Below are positions 25,434-35,174 of a stretch of DNA of 64,000 nt, piece after piece. The notes beneath the pieces were generated by a model. It did no database searches. It had not been told where the DNA came from and was given only the letters and a program-made list of their open reading frames with translations. Position 1 is the first letter of the stretch. Every line of letters starts with the position of its first letter. This stretch comes from Bin18 sp965200355 (GTDB lineage: Bacteria; Desulfobacterota; Binatia; Bin18), in assembly GCA_965200355.1 (NCBI GenBank), contig OZ241351.1, positions 992,001 to 1,056,000 of the forward strand, given 5' to 3'. The position numbers were made by a program, and so were the translations under genes.

Positions 25434-25868
25434 GTGATTTCTTTCCCACCAGATTGGACTTTCATCGCCCAAATCGTTCTTTTTCTGATTGTCTGGGTTT
25501 GCCTGCGCCGCCTGCTTTTCGAGCCCAACCTTGCGGTGCTCAAAACCCGGGCACAGCGGACAGAAGGGGCGATGCGAGAAGCGGTCATAGTCAAAGCAGA
25601 AGCCGAGGCCATGGACGAACAGTATCAAACCCGACTCGCGACCTCCCGGGCAGAGGCCCGGCAGCGTGTCGATGCTATCTATAAAGATGTGGAAGACCAG
25701 GCACGCGCAGTCGTTGAGGCAGCCCGGAAAGAAGCCGAACAATCCATTGCTAATATCCGAGCAAGCCTCTCTGAGGATATTCAGCGGACCCGCCACAGCC
25801 TGGAAGCCCAGGTTGATCAATTTGCCGATGAAATAAGCGAAAAACTCCTGGAAAGACCCCTCTCCTAG
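25434..25868 (+). CDS. atpF': ATP synthase F0 subunit b' (second b-type subunit)
   Basis: Peripheral-stalk subunit that joins F1 to the membrane. The 144-residue protein has one N-terminal membrane helix (about 8-25, FIAQIVLFLIVWVCLRRLLF), followed by a long charged coiled coil to the end. It starts with GTG 25434. It is shorter than the following b subunit, and the tandem b'-b pair is typical of bacteria with two b-type genes such as deltaproteobacteria, cyanobacteria and alphaproteobacteria. It follows parB and heads atpF'FHAGDC. Confidence 0.88.
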   Translation: MISFPPDWTFIAQIVLFLIVWVCLRRLLFEPNLAVLKTRAQRTEGAMREAVIVKAEAEAMDEQYQTRLATSRAEARQRVDAIYKDVEDQARAVVEAARKEAEQSIANIRASLSEDIQRTRHSLEAQVDQFADEISEKLLERPLS

Positions 25869-25869
25869 T

Positions 25870-26499
25870 ATGCGACAATCGATACTCTCCTTCCTGGGTT
25901 TCACCCTCAGCAGCCTCCTGTTCGCCATTTTCTGCTCCGAGTTGGTATGGGCCGCAAGTGACGCGCATGGAGGCGGCTCGGCCCTCCTCGGCTTAGGATT
26001 TTTCAGCATTAATTTCCTGATTTTTGCCTTTGTCATCCGCAAATTCACCCGCGACCTGATTCGACGCAAGCTCAAAGAGCGACACGAGACTGTGGTCCAG
26101 GCCCTTGAGGAAGCAAAAAAAGCGAAAGAAGAGGCGGATATCCTGCGTCGAGAGTATGATACCAAGCTGGCCAACCTCGCTACCGAGGAAGAACAATTAC
26201 GGAGTCAAGCCGTTGAGGCCGCAGAACGCGAGCGACAGCGCCTGATGGAAGAGGCCCAACAGATGGCCGCAAAGGCGAGGGCTGAAGCGCAACTGATTGC
26301 CCAACGTGAGGTTGAAGAGGCGCGGCGGCTCCTTCAACAAGAAGTCGCCGCACAGGCAGTCGCAATTGCGACCGAACTGATCCAAAAAAACGTGACGAGA
26401 GGTGATAATCGCCGCCTCGTGGAACAACTGGTTCAAAGAGTCAACGTGTCCTCCCCGGACCGTGAGAATGCTGGACATGTTTCCTCTTTCAAGGGGTGA
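25870..26499 (+). CDS. atpF: ATP synthase F0 subunit b
   Basis: The second peripheral-stalk subunit, 209 residues. It has an N-terminal hydrophobic stretch resembling a cleavable signal (about 5-28, ending ELVWAA), a Gly-rich spacer, then the membrane helix LGFFSINFLIFAFVIRKF and a long Glu/Arg/Ala coiled coil to about residue 175. The signal-like extra segment is seen in several deltaproteobacterial b subunits. It begins one base after the b' stop. Confidence 0.9.
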   Translation: MRQSILSFLGFTLSSLLFAIFCSELVWAASDAHGGGSALLGLGFFSINFLIFAFVIRKFTRDLIRRKLKERHETVVQALEEAKKAKEEADILRREYDTKLANLATEEEQLRSQAVEAAERERQRLMEEAQQMAAKARAEAQLIAQREVEEARRLLQQEVAAQAVAIATELIQKNVTRGDNRRLVEQLVQRVNVSSPDRENAGHVSSFKG

Positions 26500-26502
26500 G
26501 GA

Positions 26503-27045
26503 GTGCCGAGAACACAGGCCGCTAGACGGTATGCGAAAGCCCTCCTGAGTCTGGCCCAGGAGCAAGGAGAGGGCGAAACAATAGGAACGCAGCTCGGCCA
26601 GGTCGCCGACTTCTTTGCCGACCCAGAGTTGGTAAAAATACTCGCCCTTCCGGCGCTTCCAGTCAGCGTACGCCAGGACATGGTAGCCCAGTTGGTCGTC
26701 CAAGGCGCTCCGCATGAGATTGTCGAGAAGTTCTTGCGCGTCCTTGCCAACAATGACCGGCTCCAGGACATCAGCGCCATTAATGCTGCCTACCAACAAC
26801 TGCTTGATAAAGCCCTGGGGCGGGTTCGCGCGCGGGTTCGCGCGGCGGTCGCACTAGAAGAAGAGGAGAAGCAGCTTCTGGTGGAGGCGTTCAGCAAGCT
26901 CACCCAGAAGACGGTTGAGCCAAGCTTTGAGACGGATGCCAGCCTCTTAGGCGGGGTCGTCGTTGAGGTAGAAGGTCGGGTCTATGATGCCAGCCTCAAA
27001 ACCCGACTCGCCCGGCTTGGCGCGCAATTAGCACGACACATATAA
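26503..27045 (+). CDS. atpH: ATP synthase F1 subunit delta
   Basis: Connects the top of F1 to the b-subunit stalk. The 180-residue protein has the family's N-terminal helical bundle (RRYAKALLSLAQEQG) and the C-terminal motif of the OSCP/delta family (DASLLGGVVVEVEGRVYDASLKTRLARL). GTG 26503 is used; it lies 3 bp after the atpF stop. About 50 bp of leader separate it from atpA. Confidence 0.93.
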   Translation: MPRTQAARRYAKALLSLAQEQGEGETIGTQLGQVADFFADPELVKILALPALPVSVRQDMVAQLVVQGAPHEIVEKFLRVLANNDRLQDISAINAAYQQLLDKALGRVRARVRAAVALEEEEKQLLVEAFSKLTQKTVEPSFETDASLLGGVVVEVEGRVYDASLKTRLARLGAQLARHI

Positions 27046-27097
27046 GCGATTGATTTTGAAGGATAGTTTGGCACAAATCAGAGTGTGAGAGGGACGA

Positions 27098-28642
27098 ATG
27101 GAACTACGCGCCGCTGAGATCAGCGAAATTATCAAGCAACAGATCCAAGGCTACGACCAACAGGTTGAGCAACGTGAAACCGGCACCGTACTCTCGGCTG
27201 GAGATGGGATTGCTCGCATTCATGGTCTTGACCGGGTCGCCTCGGGGGAACTCCTCCAGTTTCCGGGCGACCTGTATGGTCTGGCGCTGAACCTGGAAGA
27301 AGACAATGTCGGGGCTGCCGTTTTTGGTGAGGTGCAGTCGATTAAAGAAGGCGACGAGGTCCGCCGCACCGGACGTATTGCCGAGGTTCCTGTTGGCGAT
27401 GCCATGCGAGGGCGCGTGGTCAACTCCTTGGGCCAACCGCTCGACGGCAAAGGGCCTATTGCAACAACGGAAACCCGCCGCATCGAAGTCAAAGCCCCCG
27501 GTATCGTCCTCCGGCAGCCGGTCACGGAACCGTTGCAGACTGGAATCAAAGCCATTGATTCCATGATCCCGATTGGGCGCGGACAACGCGAGCTGATTAT
27601 TGGTGACCGCCAAACCGGGAAAACCGCTATTATTGTTGATACGATTATCAATCAGAAAGGCGGCGATGTTTCCTGCATCTATGTTGCCATTGGCCAGAAG
27701 CAGTCCACCATTGCGCAGGTCGTGGAGCGACTGACCCGGGCCGGGGCAATGGATTATACGACCATTGTTGTCGCGGCCGCCTCTGATGCCGCGCCGCTGC
27801 AATTTATTGCGCCCTATTCGGGGACGGCTATTGGCGAATACTTCCGCGATAATGGGCAGCACGCCTTGGTGGTCTATGACGATCTGTCAAAACATGCAGT
27901 CGCCTATCGCCAGCTTTCCCTCCTGCTCCGCCGGCCGCCCGGCCGTGAAGCCTTTCCGGGTGACGTATTCTATCTCCACTCCCGCTTGTTGGAGCGCGCC
28001 GCAAAAATGAGCGATGCGCAGGGTGGCGGATCGTTGACCGCCCTGCCGGTGATTGAAACCCAAGCCGGTGACGTCTCGGCTTATATCCCGACCAACGTCA
28101 TTTCCATTACTGACGGACAGATTTTCTTGGAGTCAGACCTCTTCTTCTCGGGCGTGCGACCAGCGGTCAACGTGGGGATCTCCGTCTCCCGAGTCGGTGG
28201 CAACGCGCAAATCAAGGCGATGAAACAAGTCGCCGGGTCGTTACGCCTTGACTTGGCCCAATACCGTGAGATGGCAGCCTTTGCCCAATTCGGGTCTGAC
28301 CTGGACGTAGCCACGCAAAGGATGTTGGCGCGCGGCACTCGCCTCGTTGAGGTCCTCAAGCAGGGACAGTACGAGCCGCTTCCGGTCGAACGCCAAATTG
28401 CCATTATCTACGCTGGCACCAACGGACACCTGGACGAGATTCCCGACACGGAGATTTCCCAATATGAGTCAGAACTCGCTCGCTTCATCGAGAACGCTCA
28501 CCCTGACATTTACGCTGATATTCTCGCTAGGGGAGCGCTGGACGATGATATCACCGGACGGCTCGACACGGTGATACAGGACTTCAACGACAGCTTTCAC
28601 CCCCCCCAATCCCCCCTGACAGGGGGGACACAGGGGGGTTAA
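27098..28642 (+). CDS. atpA: ATP synthase F1 subunit alpha
   Basis: Regulatory nucleotide-binding subunit of F1. The 514-residue protein has Walker A GDRQTGKT (about 169-176), the QKQSTIAQVVE region, and the alpha-beta signature PAVNVGISVSRVGGNAQ with its arginine. The usual C-terminal helical domain ends about FNDSF. The last residues (HPPQSPLTGGTQGG) are not typical of the family. They are encoded by a palindromic run of C and G tracts that supplies the stop codon, which suggests a short repeat has replaced the original 3' end. Confidence 0.97.
   Translation: MELRAAEISEIIKQQIQGYDQQVEQRETGTVLSAGDGIARIHGLDRVASGELLQFPGDLYGLALNLEEDNVGAAVFGEVQSIKEGDEVRRTGRIAEVPVGDAMRGRVVNSLGQPLDGKGPIATTETRRIEVKAPGIVLRQPVTEPLQTGIKAIDSMIPIGRGQRELIIGDRQTGKTAIIVDTIINQKGGDVSCIYVAIGQKQSTIAQVVERLTRAGAMDYTTIVVAAASDAAPLQFIAPYSGTAIGEYFRDNGQHALVVYDDLSKHAVAYRQLSLLLRRPPGREAFPGDVFYLHSRLLERAAKMSDAQGGGSLTALPVIETQAGDVSAYIPTNVISITDGQIFLESDLFFSGVRPAVNVGISVSRVGGNAQIKAMKQVAGSLRLDLAQYREMAAFAQFGSDLDVATQRMLARGTRLVEVLKQGQYEPLPVERQIAIIYAGTNGHLDEIPDTEISQYESELARFIENAHPDIYADILARGALDDDITGRLDTVIQDFNDSFHPPQSPLTGGTQGG
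28601..28638. repeat. G/C-tract inverted repeat at the atpA 3' end
   Basis: Tracts of C (28601-28607 and 28611-28616) face tracts of G (28622-28627 and 28633-28638), around the centre TGACA, giving a nested hairpin. It encodes the last residues of AtpA and the stop follows directly. Such CCCCCC...GGGGGG units are known as dispersed repeats in some genomes. The atpG start is 10 bp beyond it. Confidence 0.7.
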
Positions 28643-28648
28643 TAAGCC

Positions 28649-29509
<861 letters not shown>

Positions 29510-29532
29510 ACGAGAAGAGAGGACGCACACCG

Positions 29533-30939
29533 ATGAATGTTGGTCAGATTACTCAGGTCATGGGCGCAGTGGTTGACGTGGAGTTCGAGGACAGCGCACT
29601 CCCTCCCATCTATAACGCCCTCCGGGTGACGAACCCTGCTATCAGCGACAAAGAGTGGAATCTGATTCTCGAGGTCGCTCAGCATCTTGGAGAAAACACC
29701 GTCCGCTGTATTGCGATGGATAGCGCCGAAGGGCTCTCACGGGGCTTAGCCGTTCGGGATACCGGCAACGTGATTACCGTGCCGGTTGGTGGAGAGACCT
29801 TAGGCCGCATTCTCAATGTGGTCGGCGAGCCGGTCGATGAAGGGGCCTCGCTTGACCATGTGCAACGCTCGCCCATCCATCGGGCCGCCCCCGCCTTTGT
29901 CGATCAGGCCACCGAGGTCAAAATCCTGGAGACCGGCATCAAGGTTGTCGACCTGCTCGCCCCTTACCCGTTAGGCGGAAAAGTCGGCCTGTTTGGTGGC
30001 GCTGGCGTGGGCAAGACCGTCATCCTCATGGAGCTGATTAACAATATCGCCCAGGAGCATGGCGGGTATTCCGTCTTTGGCGGAGTCGGCGAGCGGACAC
30101 GTGAGGGCAACGACCTCTGGCTGGAAATGAAAGAATCCGGCGTCATTGATAAAACCACCCTGGTCTACGGTCAGATGAATGAGCCCCCGGGGGCCCGAGC
30201 CCGAGTCGGGCTGTCAGCCCTCACCATGGCAGAGTATTTCCGAGACGAAGAAAACCGCGACGTCTTACTCTTCATTGATAATATCTTCCGTTTTGTGCAG
30301 GCAAACTCTGAGGTGTCCACCCTGCTGGGACGCATCCCCTCCGCGGTGGGATACCAGCCCACCCTGTCAACCGACGTTGGTGATTTACAGGAACGCATCA
30401 CCTCAACCAAGAATGGCTCAATTACCTCCGTCCAGGCCATTTATGTCCCGGCTGACGATTTGACTGACCCGGCCCCCGCCACCACCTTTGCCCACTTGGA
30501 CGCCACGACCGTGTTATCCCGCCAGATTGCTGAGCTCGGCATTTATCCCGCGGTGGACCCGCTTGACTCGACCTCCCGTATGCTCGACCCCAACGTGATT
30601 GGTGAAGAACACTACGCGGTTGCGCGCCAAGTCCAGGAAATTTTACAGCGTTATAAAGACTTACAGGATATTATTGCCATTCTGGGAATCGACGAGCTGT
30701 CCGAAGAAGACAAGCTGACCGTAGCCAGAGCACGCAAAGTCCAACGCTTCTTGTCCCAACCCTTCCACGTGGCCGAGCAGTTCACTAATTTCCCTGGCAA
30801 ATATGTACAGGTCAAAGACACGGTACGCAGCTTCAAGGAACTGGTAGACGGTCAGCATGACGACCTGCCTGAGCAGGCGTTCTATATGGTTGGCACGATT
30901 GAAGAAGCCAAAGAAAAAGCCAAGACCTTGGCTGAATAA
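29533..30939 (+). CDS. atpD: ATP synthase F1 subunit beta
   Basis: Catalytic subunit of F1. The 468-residue protein has Walker A GGAGVGKT (155-162), GERTREGNDLW with the catalytic glutamate, the Walker B region VLLFIDNIFRF, and the DELSEED-type sequence GIDELSEEDKL. It begins MNVGQITQVMGAVVDVEF. All features are standard, so this is a highly secure call. GAGAGGA precedes the ATG. Confidence 0.98.
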   Translation: MNVGQITQVMGAVVDVEFEDSALPPIYNALRVTNPAISDKEWNLILEVAQHLGENTVRCIAMDSAEGLSRGLAVRDTGNVITVPVGGETLGRILNVVGEPVDEGASLDHVQRSPIHRAAPAFVDQATEVKILETGIKVVDLLAPYPLGGKVGLFGGAGVGKTVILMELINNIAQEHGGYSVFGGVGERTREGNDLWLEMKESGVIDKTTLVYGQMNEPPGARARVGLSALTMAEYFRDEENRDVLLFIDNIFRFVQANSEVSTLLGRIPSAVGYQPTLSTDVGDLQERITSTKNGSITSVQAIYVPADDLTDPAPATTFAHLDATTVLSRQIAELGIYPAVDPLDSTSRMLDPNVIGEEHYAVARQVQEILQRYKDLQDIIAILGIDELSEEDKLTVARARKVQRFLSQPFHVAEQFTNFPGKYVQVKDTVRSFKELVDGQHDDLPEQAFYMVGTIEEAKEKAKTLAE

Positions 30940-30977
30940 GCTTGGCCTGAGCACAGCCGAAGGGCAAGACGAGCATT

Positions 30978-31385
30978 ATGGCCGATATCCTGCACCTGCG
31001 TTTAGTCACCCCGGAGCGGCTCCTCCTGGATGAGGAGGTTGATGAAGTCACCGCTCCTGGCACAGTGGGAGAGTTTGGGGTGTTCCCCGACCACGCCACG
31101 TTTTTATCTTCGCTCCAGCCTGGGCGTCTATCCTATAAGCAAAGCGGACAAACCCAGTCATTAGCGGTGAGTGACGGCTTTGCTGAGGTGGTGGACAATC
31201 AGATGACCGTCCTGTGTACCGAGGCCGCATACGCCAGCGAAATTGACGCCGCCCAAGCCCAAGCCGCGGTGCGCGAGGCAGAAGCGGCTCTCGATAATTT
31301 TTCACCAACCGACGCTGGCTTTGAGGACGCGCAAAATACGCTCCGTCTGGCTCAGGTCCGCTTGGACGTTGCGTCTGGCGAGTAA
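30978..31385 (+). CDS. atpC: ATP synthase F1 subunit epsilon
   Basis: Rotor subunit that couples gamma to the c ring and can inhibit hydrolysis. The 135-residue protein has the N-terminal beta-sandwich (LHLRLVTPERLLLDEEVDEVTAPGTVGEFGVFPDHA) and a C-terminal two-helix part. It ends the F1 operon; a strong hairpin follows at 31401-31435. Confidence 0.94.
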   Translation: MADILHLRLVTPERLLLDEEVDEVTAPGTVGEFGVFPDHATFLSSLQPGRLSYKQSGQTQSLAVSDGFAEVVDNQMTVLCTEAAYASEIDAAQAQAAVREAEAALDNFSPTDAGFEDAQNTLRLAQVRLDVASGE

Positions 31386-31400
31386 CCTTCCCCCACTCCA

Positions 31401-31435
31401 GACCCCTTCTCTCCCTCTGGGGGAGAGAAGGGGTC
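31401..31435. terminator. 15-bp perfect hairpin after atpC
   Basis: GACCCCTTCTCTCCC (31401-31415) is perfectly inverted at 31421-31435 around a 5-nt loop. No run of T follows, so it may be a processing or attenuation hairpin, or a dispersed repeat (similar CCTCTCCC palindromes recur in many genomes), rather than a classical intrinsic terminator. It separates the ATP synthase operon from aroC. Confidence 0.5.
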
Positions 31436-31490
31436 AATACACCGTCATGCCCGCTTTGGCCGGCATCTGCACGCAGTGTATGGTGAATCG

Positions 31491-32600
31491 ATGACAGGCA
31501 ATACTTTCGGCACCAGCTTGCGCGTCACAACCTTTGGTGAGAGCCACGGCCGAGCGGTCGGTGTTGTGATCGACGGTTTTCCGGCTGACTTCGAGGTTGA
31601 CGAGGCCGGTATTCATACCGAGTTGCAGCGCCGCCGGCCCGGTCAGTCCAAGCTGGTGACACAGCGCCAAGAAAAAGAACAGTTTGAAATTTTCTCTGGC
31701 GTCTATCAAGGCAAAACCACCGGGACGCCCCTGATGCTCATGGTCTTCAACGAAGACACCCGCTCAAAAGACTACGCGGGTATCAAAGAACTCTTTCGTC
31801 CCGGCCATGCGGACTTTACGTATTTTGCCAAATACGGCCATCGCGACTATCGTGGCGGGGGGAGGGCATCGGCCCGCGAATCGGTGGGCCGCGTGATTGC
31901 CGGGGCCCTGGCAAAACAATTGCTCTCGAAGTTCGGCATAGCGATAATGGGCGGCGTCGTCCAAGTCGGCCACGTGCGAGCGCAGCGCTACGTGTGGGAA
32001 CAGGTCGAGTCGAATGCGCTACGCAGCGTTGACCCCGATACCGTCCCGGCTATGCGCGAGGAGGTCGAACAGGCCCGAAAAGCACGGGACTCGGTCGGCG
32101 GCATTATTGAGGTGGTCGCCACCGGCGTGCCACCCGGTCTGGGCGAGCCGGTCTTTGGAAAGCTTGACTCCGCCATTGCGAGCGCCCTCATGTCGCTTCC
32201 CGCGGTGAAGGGCGTGGAGATTGGGGCGGGTTTTGCCGCCGCGGCCATGCGGGGCAGCGAGATGAACGACGAAATGGACGCCAGTGGTTTTCGCAGCAAT
32301 AATCACGGCGGTGTTCTGGGCGGCATTTCGTCTGGCGCACCCATTGTGGCTCGCGTGGTGGTGAAACCAACGTCTTCGATACCCCGCGCACAACAGACGC
32401 TCGACACGCAGTTGCAGCCACGAACAATCAGCACCAAAGGCCGGCACGACCCCTGTGTGGCCATTCGCGGCGTGCCCATGGCCGAGGCCATGCTGGCCCT
32501 CGTCCTCGGCGACACCCTGCTTCAGGACCTGGCGACCCGAGGGGCTCGGGAGGCGTACTCTCCACGGCCCTATCTCACGCTCGGGAAACGCCCCGACTGA
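31491..32600 (+). CDS. aroC: chorismate synthase
   Basis: Converts EPSP to chorismate with reduced FMN, the last common step of aromatic synthesis. The start ATG 31491 gives MTGNTFGTSLRVTTFGESHG, the family's beginning, and a 369-residue protein. Signatures include FRPGHADFTYFAKYGHRDYRGGGRASARE and RSNNHGGVLGGISSG. It lies apart from aroK-aroB. No SD is obvious before this ATG, and an in-frame ATG five codons upstream has none either. Confidence 0.96.
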   Translation: MTGNTFGTSLRVTTFGESHGRAVGVVIDGFPADFEVDEAGIHTELQRRRPGQSKLVTQRQEKEQFEIFSGVYQGKTTGTPLMLMVFNEDTRSKDYAGIKELFRPGHADFTYFAKYGHRDYRGGGRASARESVGRVIAGALAKQLLSKFGIAIMGGVVQVGHVRAQRYVWEQVESNALRSVDPDTVPAMREEVEQARKARDSVGGIIEVVATGVPPGLGEPVFGKLDSAIASALMSLPAVKGVEIGAGFAAAAMRGSEMNDEMDASGFRSNNHGGVLGGISSGAPIVARVVVKPTSSIPRAQQTLDTQLQPRTISTKGRHDPCVAIRGVPMAEAMLALVLGDTLLQDLATRGAREAYSPRPYLTLGKRPD

Positions 32601-32660
32601 CCCTCTGAATTTCTTTTCTCTCTACGGCTGGGGGAAGACGGAAGTCAATCGGAGGGAGAT

Positions 32661-32984
32661 ATGCGTCCACTGATTCATATGATGCTCCATTTCGTTGTTC
32701 CGGTGCTGGTCGCCCGGACATGGTATGAGGAGCGGTGGCGCTGGGCCTTCCTGGTCATGGTCGGCACGATGATCGTTGATATTGATCATCTGCTGGCCGA
32801 CCCCATTTACGACCCGAACCGCTGCGGCATCGGCTTTCATCCGCTCCACTCCTACCCGGCCATTGCGGCCTACCTGCTCCTACTCGCGGTCCCCTGGACC
32901 CACTGGCTGCGCCTGGTCGCCCTGGGACTAGTCATTCATATGTTTCTGGATGGGATAGACTGCCTCTGGATACGACTCGAATAG
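32661..32984 (+). CDS. DUF6122-family membrane protein
   Basis: A 107-residue protein with about three membrane helices and a polar metal-like motif, DIDHLLADPIYDPNRC, followed by GFHPLHSYPA. A His/Asp pair lies in IHMFLDGIDCLWIRLE. These features match the uncharacterised DUF6122 family; the histidine and aspartate pattern suggests a membrane metalloenzyme or binding site, but no function is known to me. GGAGGGAGAT precedes ATG 32661. It sits between aroC and an ABC ATPase gene on the same strand. Confidence 0.75.
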   Translation: MRPLIHMMLHFVVPVLVARTWYEERWRWAFLVMVGTMIVDIDHLLADPIYDPNRCGIGFHPLHSYPAIAAYLLLLAVPWTHWLRLVALGLVIHMFLDGIDCLWIRLE

Positions 32985-33070
32985 CTTGCCCTTGCACGCC
33001 GGCCGTTTCTCATTTATGCCGCCTGGTGAGCGAGCGGCATTCGCGCAGCATTATTCGTCTGGAAGGCTGT

Positions 33071-33859
33071 ATGCAAAAAATTATCGAGATAAAAAACGCG
33101 ACCGTCTATCGTGGTCAAACCTGCGTGTTCGAGAATTTCTCTCTCGACCTGACCGAGGGCCAAAACACGGTCATCCTTGGCCCGAATGGCGCAGGGAAGT
33201 CAACCCTGCTCAAACTCCTGTCTCGTGACCTCTATCCTGTTGCCCACGCAGAGAGTTATGTGCGCTTATATGGAAAGGAGCGCTGGGATGTGTGGGAGCT
33301 GCGCTCCCGCTTTGGCCTCGTGTCCCACGATTTGCAGCAACAGTACGTCGGGAATGCCCGTGGGTTGAACATTATTTTATCGGGCTTCTATTCGAGCATA
33401 GACATCGCCTGGCACCACCGCTTTAGTGCTGAGGATACGGCACGCGCGCAAAGAGTCCTGGACAGGCTTGGGATCAGCGCACTGCAAGAGAAGACCTATG
33501 CCGCCATGTCTACCGGTGAGCAGCGCCGTTTTCTCCTGGGACGAGCGCTGATTCATAATCCTGAGACCCTGGTCTTGGACGAACCGACGAGCGGGCTCGA
33601 CCTGCAAGCCTGCTTTCAATACATCGAGACCATTCGGCGCTTGATGCAGGCCGGCAAGACGCTGGCGCTGGTGACCCACCATATTCACGAAATACCGCCG
33701 GAGGTCTCGCGGGTTGTCCTGCTGAAACAGGGCAAGGTGGTCGCCGATGGCAAGAAAGAAGCGGTGCTCACTAACGCGCATCTCAGCGCCCTGTTTGAAA
33801 CCCCCATCGAGGTGGTTCAGACCAATGGCTTTTACCAGGCCCTGCCGGGGACTCTATAG
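33071..33859 (+). CDS. ABC transporter ATP-binding protein (ModF/YlmA-like)
   Basis: A single ABC ATPase domain of 262 residues. Walker A GPNGAGKST is near residue 37, the Q-loop region is FGLVSHDLQQQY, the signature is MSTGEQRRFLLGRAL, Walker B is LVLDEPTSGLD, and the switch histidine lies in LVTHHIHE. The Q-loop and signature resemble soluble ATPases of the YlmA/ModF group. No permease or binding-protein gene is adjacent, so its transport partner, if any, is elsewhere. ATG 33071 with GGAAGG upstream is the start; the longer frame from 33026 is not conserved. Confidence 0.85.
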   Translation: MQKIIEIKNATVYRGQTCVFENFSLDLTEGQNTVILGPNGAGKSTLLKLLSRDLYPVAHAESYVRLYGKERWDVWELRSRFGLVSHDLQQQYVGNARGLNIILSGFYSSIDIAWHHRFSAEDTARAQRVLDRLGISALQEKTYAAMSTGEQRRFLLGRALIHNPETLVLDEPTSGLDLQACFQYIETIRRLMQAGKTLALVTHHIHEIPPEVSRVVLLKQGKVVADGKKEAVLTNAHLSALFETPIEVVQTNGFYQALPGTL

Positions 33860-33879
33860 GGCCGAAAAATTTTCCGCCG

Positions 33880-34905
33880 CTACGATAGTTGGGCCGCGGC
33901 GGGTATTTGATAGACGCGCGCGGCTGTGTCATGGAAAAGTGCGACGCGCTCATCGGGCGAAAAGTCCTGGACGATGCGCTTAAACGAGTTCCACAGCACG
34001 GTGTACGAGCACGACGCCTTATCAACCGGGAAATTACTCTCAAACATACACCGGTCTACGCCAAACTGCTCAATACAGAAGAGGTAATACGGGGCGGTGG
34101 CCCGCGCAACTTCCTCCGAAGTTGGCGGCTTTTCCCACTTATGCCAGCCAAAGCCACACAGCGGCATGGTGACACCACCAAGCTTGACCACCACATTCTG
34201 ACAGCCAGACAGCGCGGCCATACCCTTTTTCCAGACCTGCAAGACTTCGGCTTGCTTGCCTGCGTACGGACCAATGCCGAGCGGCCCGCCAACATGATCC
34301 AGGATAATAGTTGCGTCAGGAAACGCGCGGGCCAGGTCAACCAAGTCGGCAAGCTGGGTATGGTACAGCCAGGCGTCAAAGCTCAGACCACGCTTATATA
34401 AACAGGCAAATCCCTGTCTGAAGGTTGCGTCTAACAGGAGTCCTTCCGACGGATGCGTATGCGCATTCCTGATTTTCTCGTGTGGGTGCCAGCTTGTCGC
34501 GTGCCGAATCCCCCGAAACCGGTTGCGACTCGCGGCCATATGGGCTTCGAGGACGGCTTCGACCGCCGAGCCGAGCGCCAAGTTGGCCAAGCTGACGATT
34601 CCGGCGGCAACTGTGGTTGGTCCATAGTTCCCACTCGCACTTTGGGCGGCAATGCCCTGCACGAATTCGGTCTCCCCGACCGGCTTCATGTCTTCGGGAC
34701 CGTCTTTGCGGTACATCGACACACACTCGACAAAAACCGTCTGGGTCACCCGATGTCCGCCCCCAAGGTCTTGCAGTAAATCTTCCAGCAGATAGCGCAT
34801 GTTGGGATAGTCCCACAGATGATGATGGGGGTCACAAATGGGGAGGTCTGGGTCGAGCGCTTCTTCGTGGGTCCGTGTGAGCCAGGCTTCATGGTCGGTT
34901 GCCAT
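33880..34905 (-). CDS. amidohydrolase-2 family metal-dependent hydrolase
   Basis: TIM-barrel hydrolase of COG3618/amidohydrolase_2 type, whose members act on lactones, aromatic carboxylates or related cyclic compounds. The 341-residue protein has the metal motif DPHHHLWDYP near residue 25, a central TFRQGF-type strand, DHVGGPLG and, near the end, FESNFPVDK with the metal-ligand position. Three ATGs occur in a row. The third (34905) is 6 nt from GAGGAG, so I start there. It is convergent with the ABC ATPase gene, 20 bp away. The substrate cannot be inferred. The 263-bp gap before the next gene (34912-35174) shows nothing I recognise. Confidence 0.85.
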   Translation of the reverse strand: MATDHEAWLTRTHEEALDPDLPICDPHHHLWDYPNMRYLLEDLLQDLGGGHRVTQTVFVECVSMYRKDGPEDMKPVGETEFVQGIAAQSASGNYGPTTVAAGIVSLANLALGSAVEAVLEAHMAASRNRFRGIRHATSWHPHEKIRNAHTHPSEGLLLDATFRQGFACLYKRGLSFDAWLYHTQLADLVDLARAFPDATIILDHVGGPLGIGPYAGKQAEVLQVWKKGMAALSGCQNVVVKLGGVTMPLCGFGWHKWEKPPTSEEVARATAPYYLFCIEQFGVDRCMFESNFPVDKASCSYTVLWNSFKRIVQDFSPDERVALFHDTAARVYQIPAAAQLS

Positions 34906-35174
34906 CATCATCTCCTCTTCACAGTATATGGGACTATCCCTTCAGGCACAGATGCGTACTCACGGTTTCCAGCAGCGTGTTCGCAGACGTTCAACCTCTT
35001 TGCGGCGTCCGAAGAAGAACTCAATCAGGATGGGCTGGCCTGAACGGGCTTGATTCGGGTTTCATACAGCGTCGCCTATTCTAGGCATTCCGCTTTGTGG
35101 TCTCAAGGGACAGTCATGCTACCGCGCTGTTCTCTCCCTTGACAGCGGCCACGGTCTCCACGCAGAATACTGGC

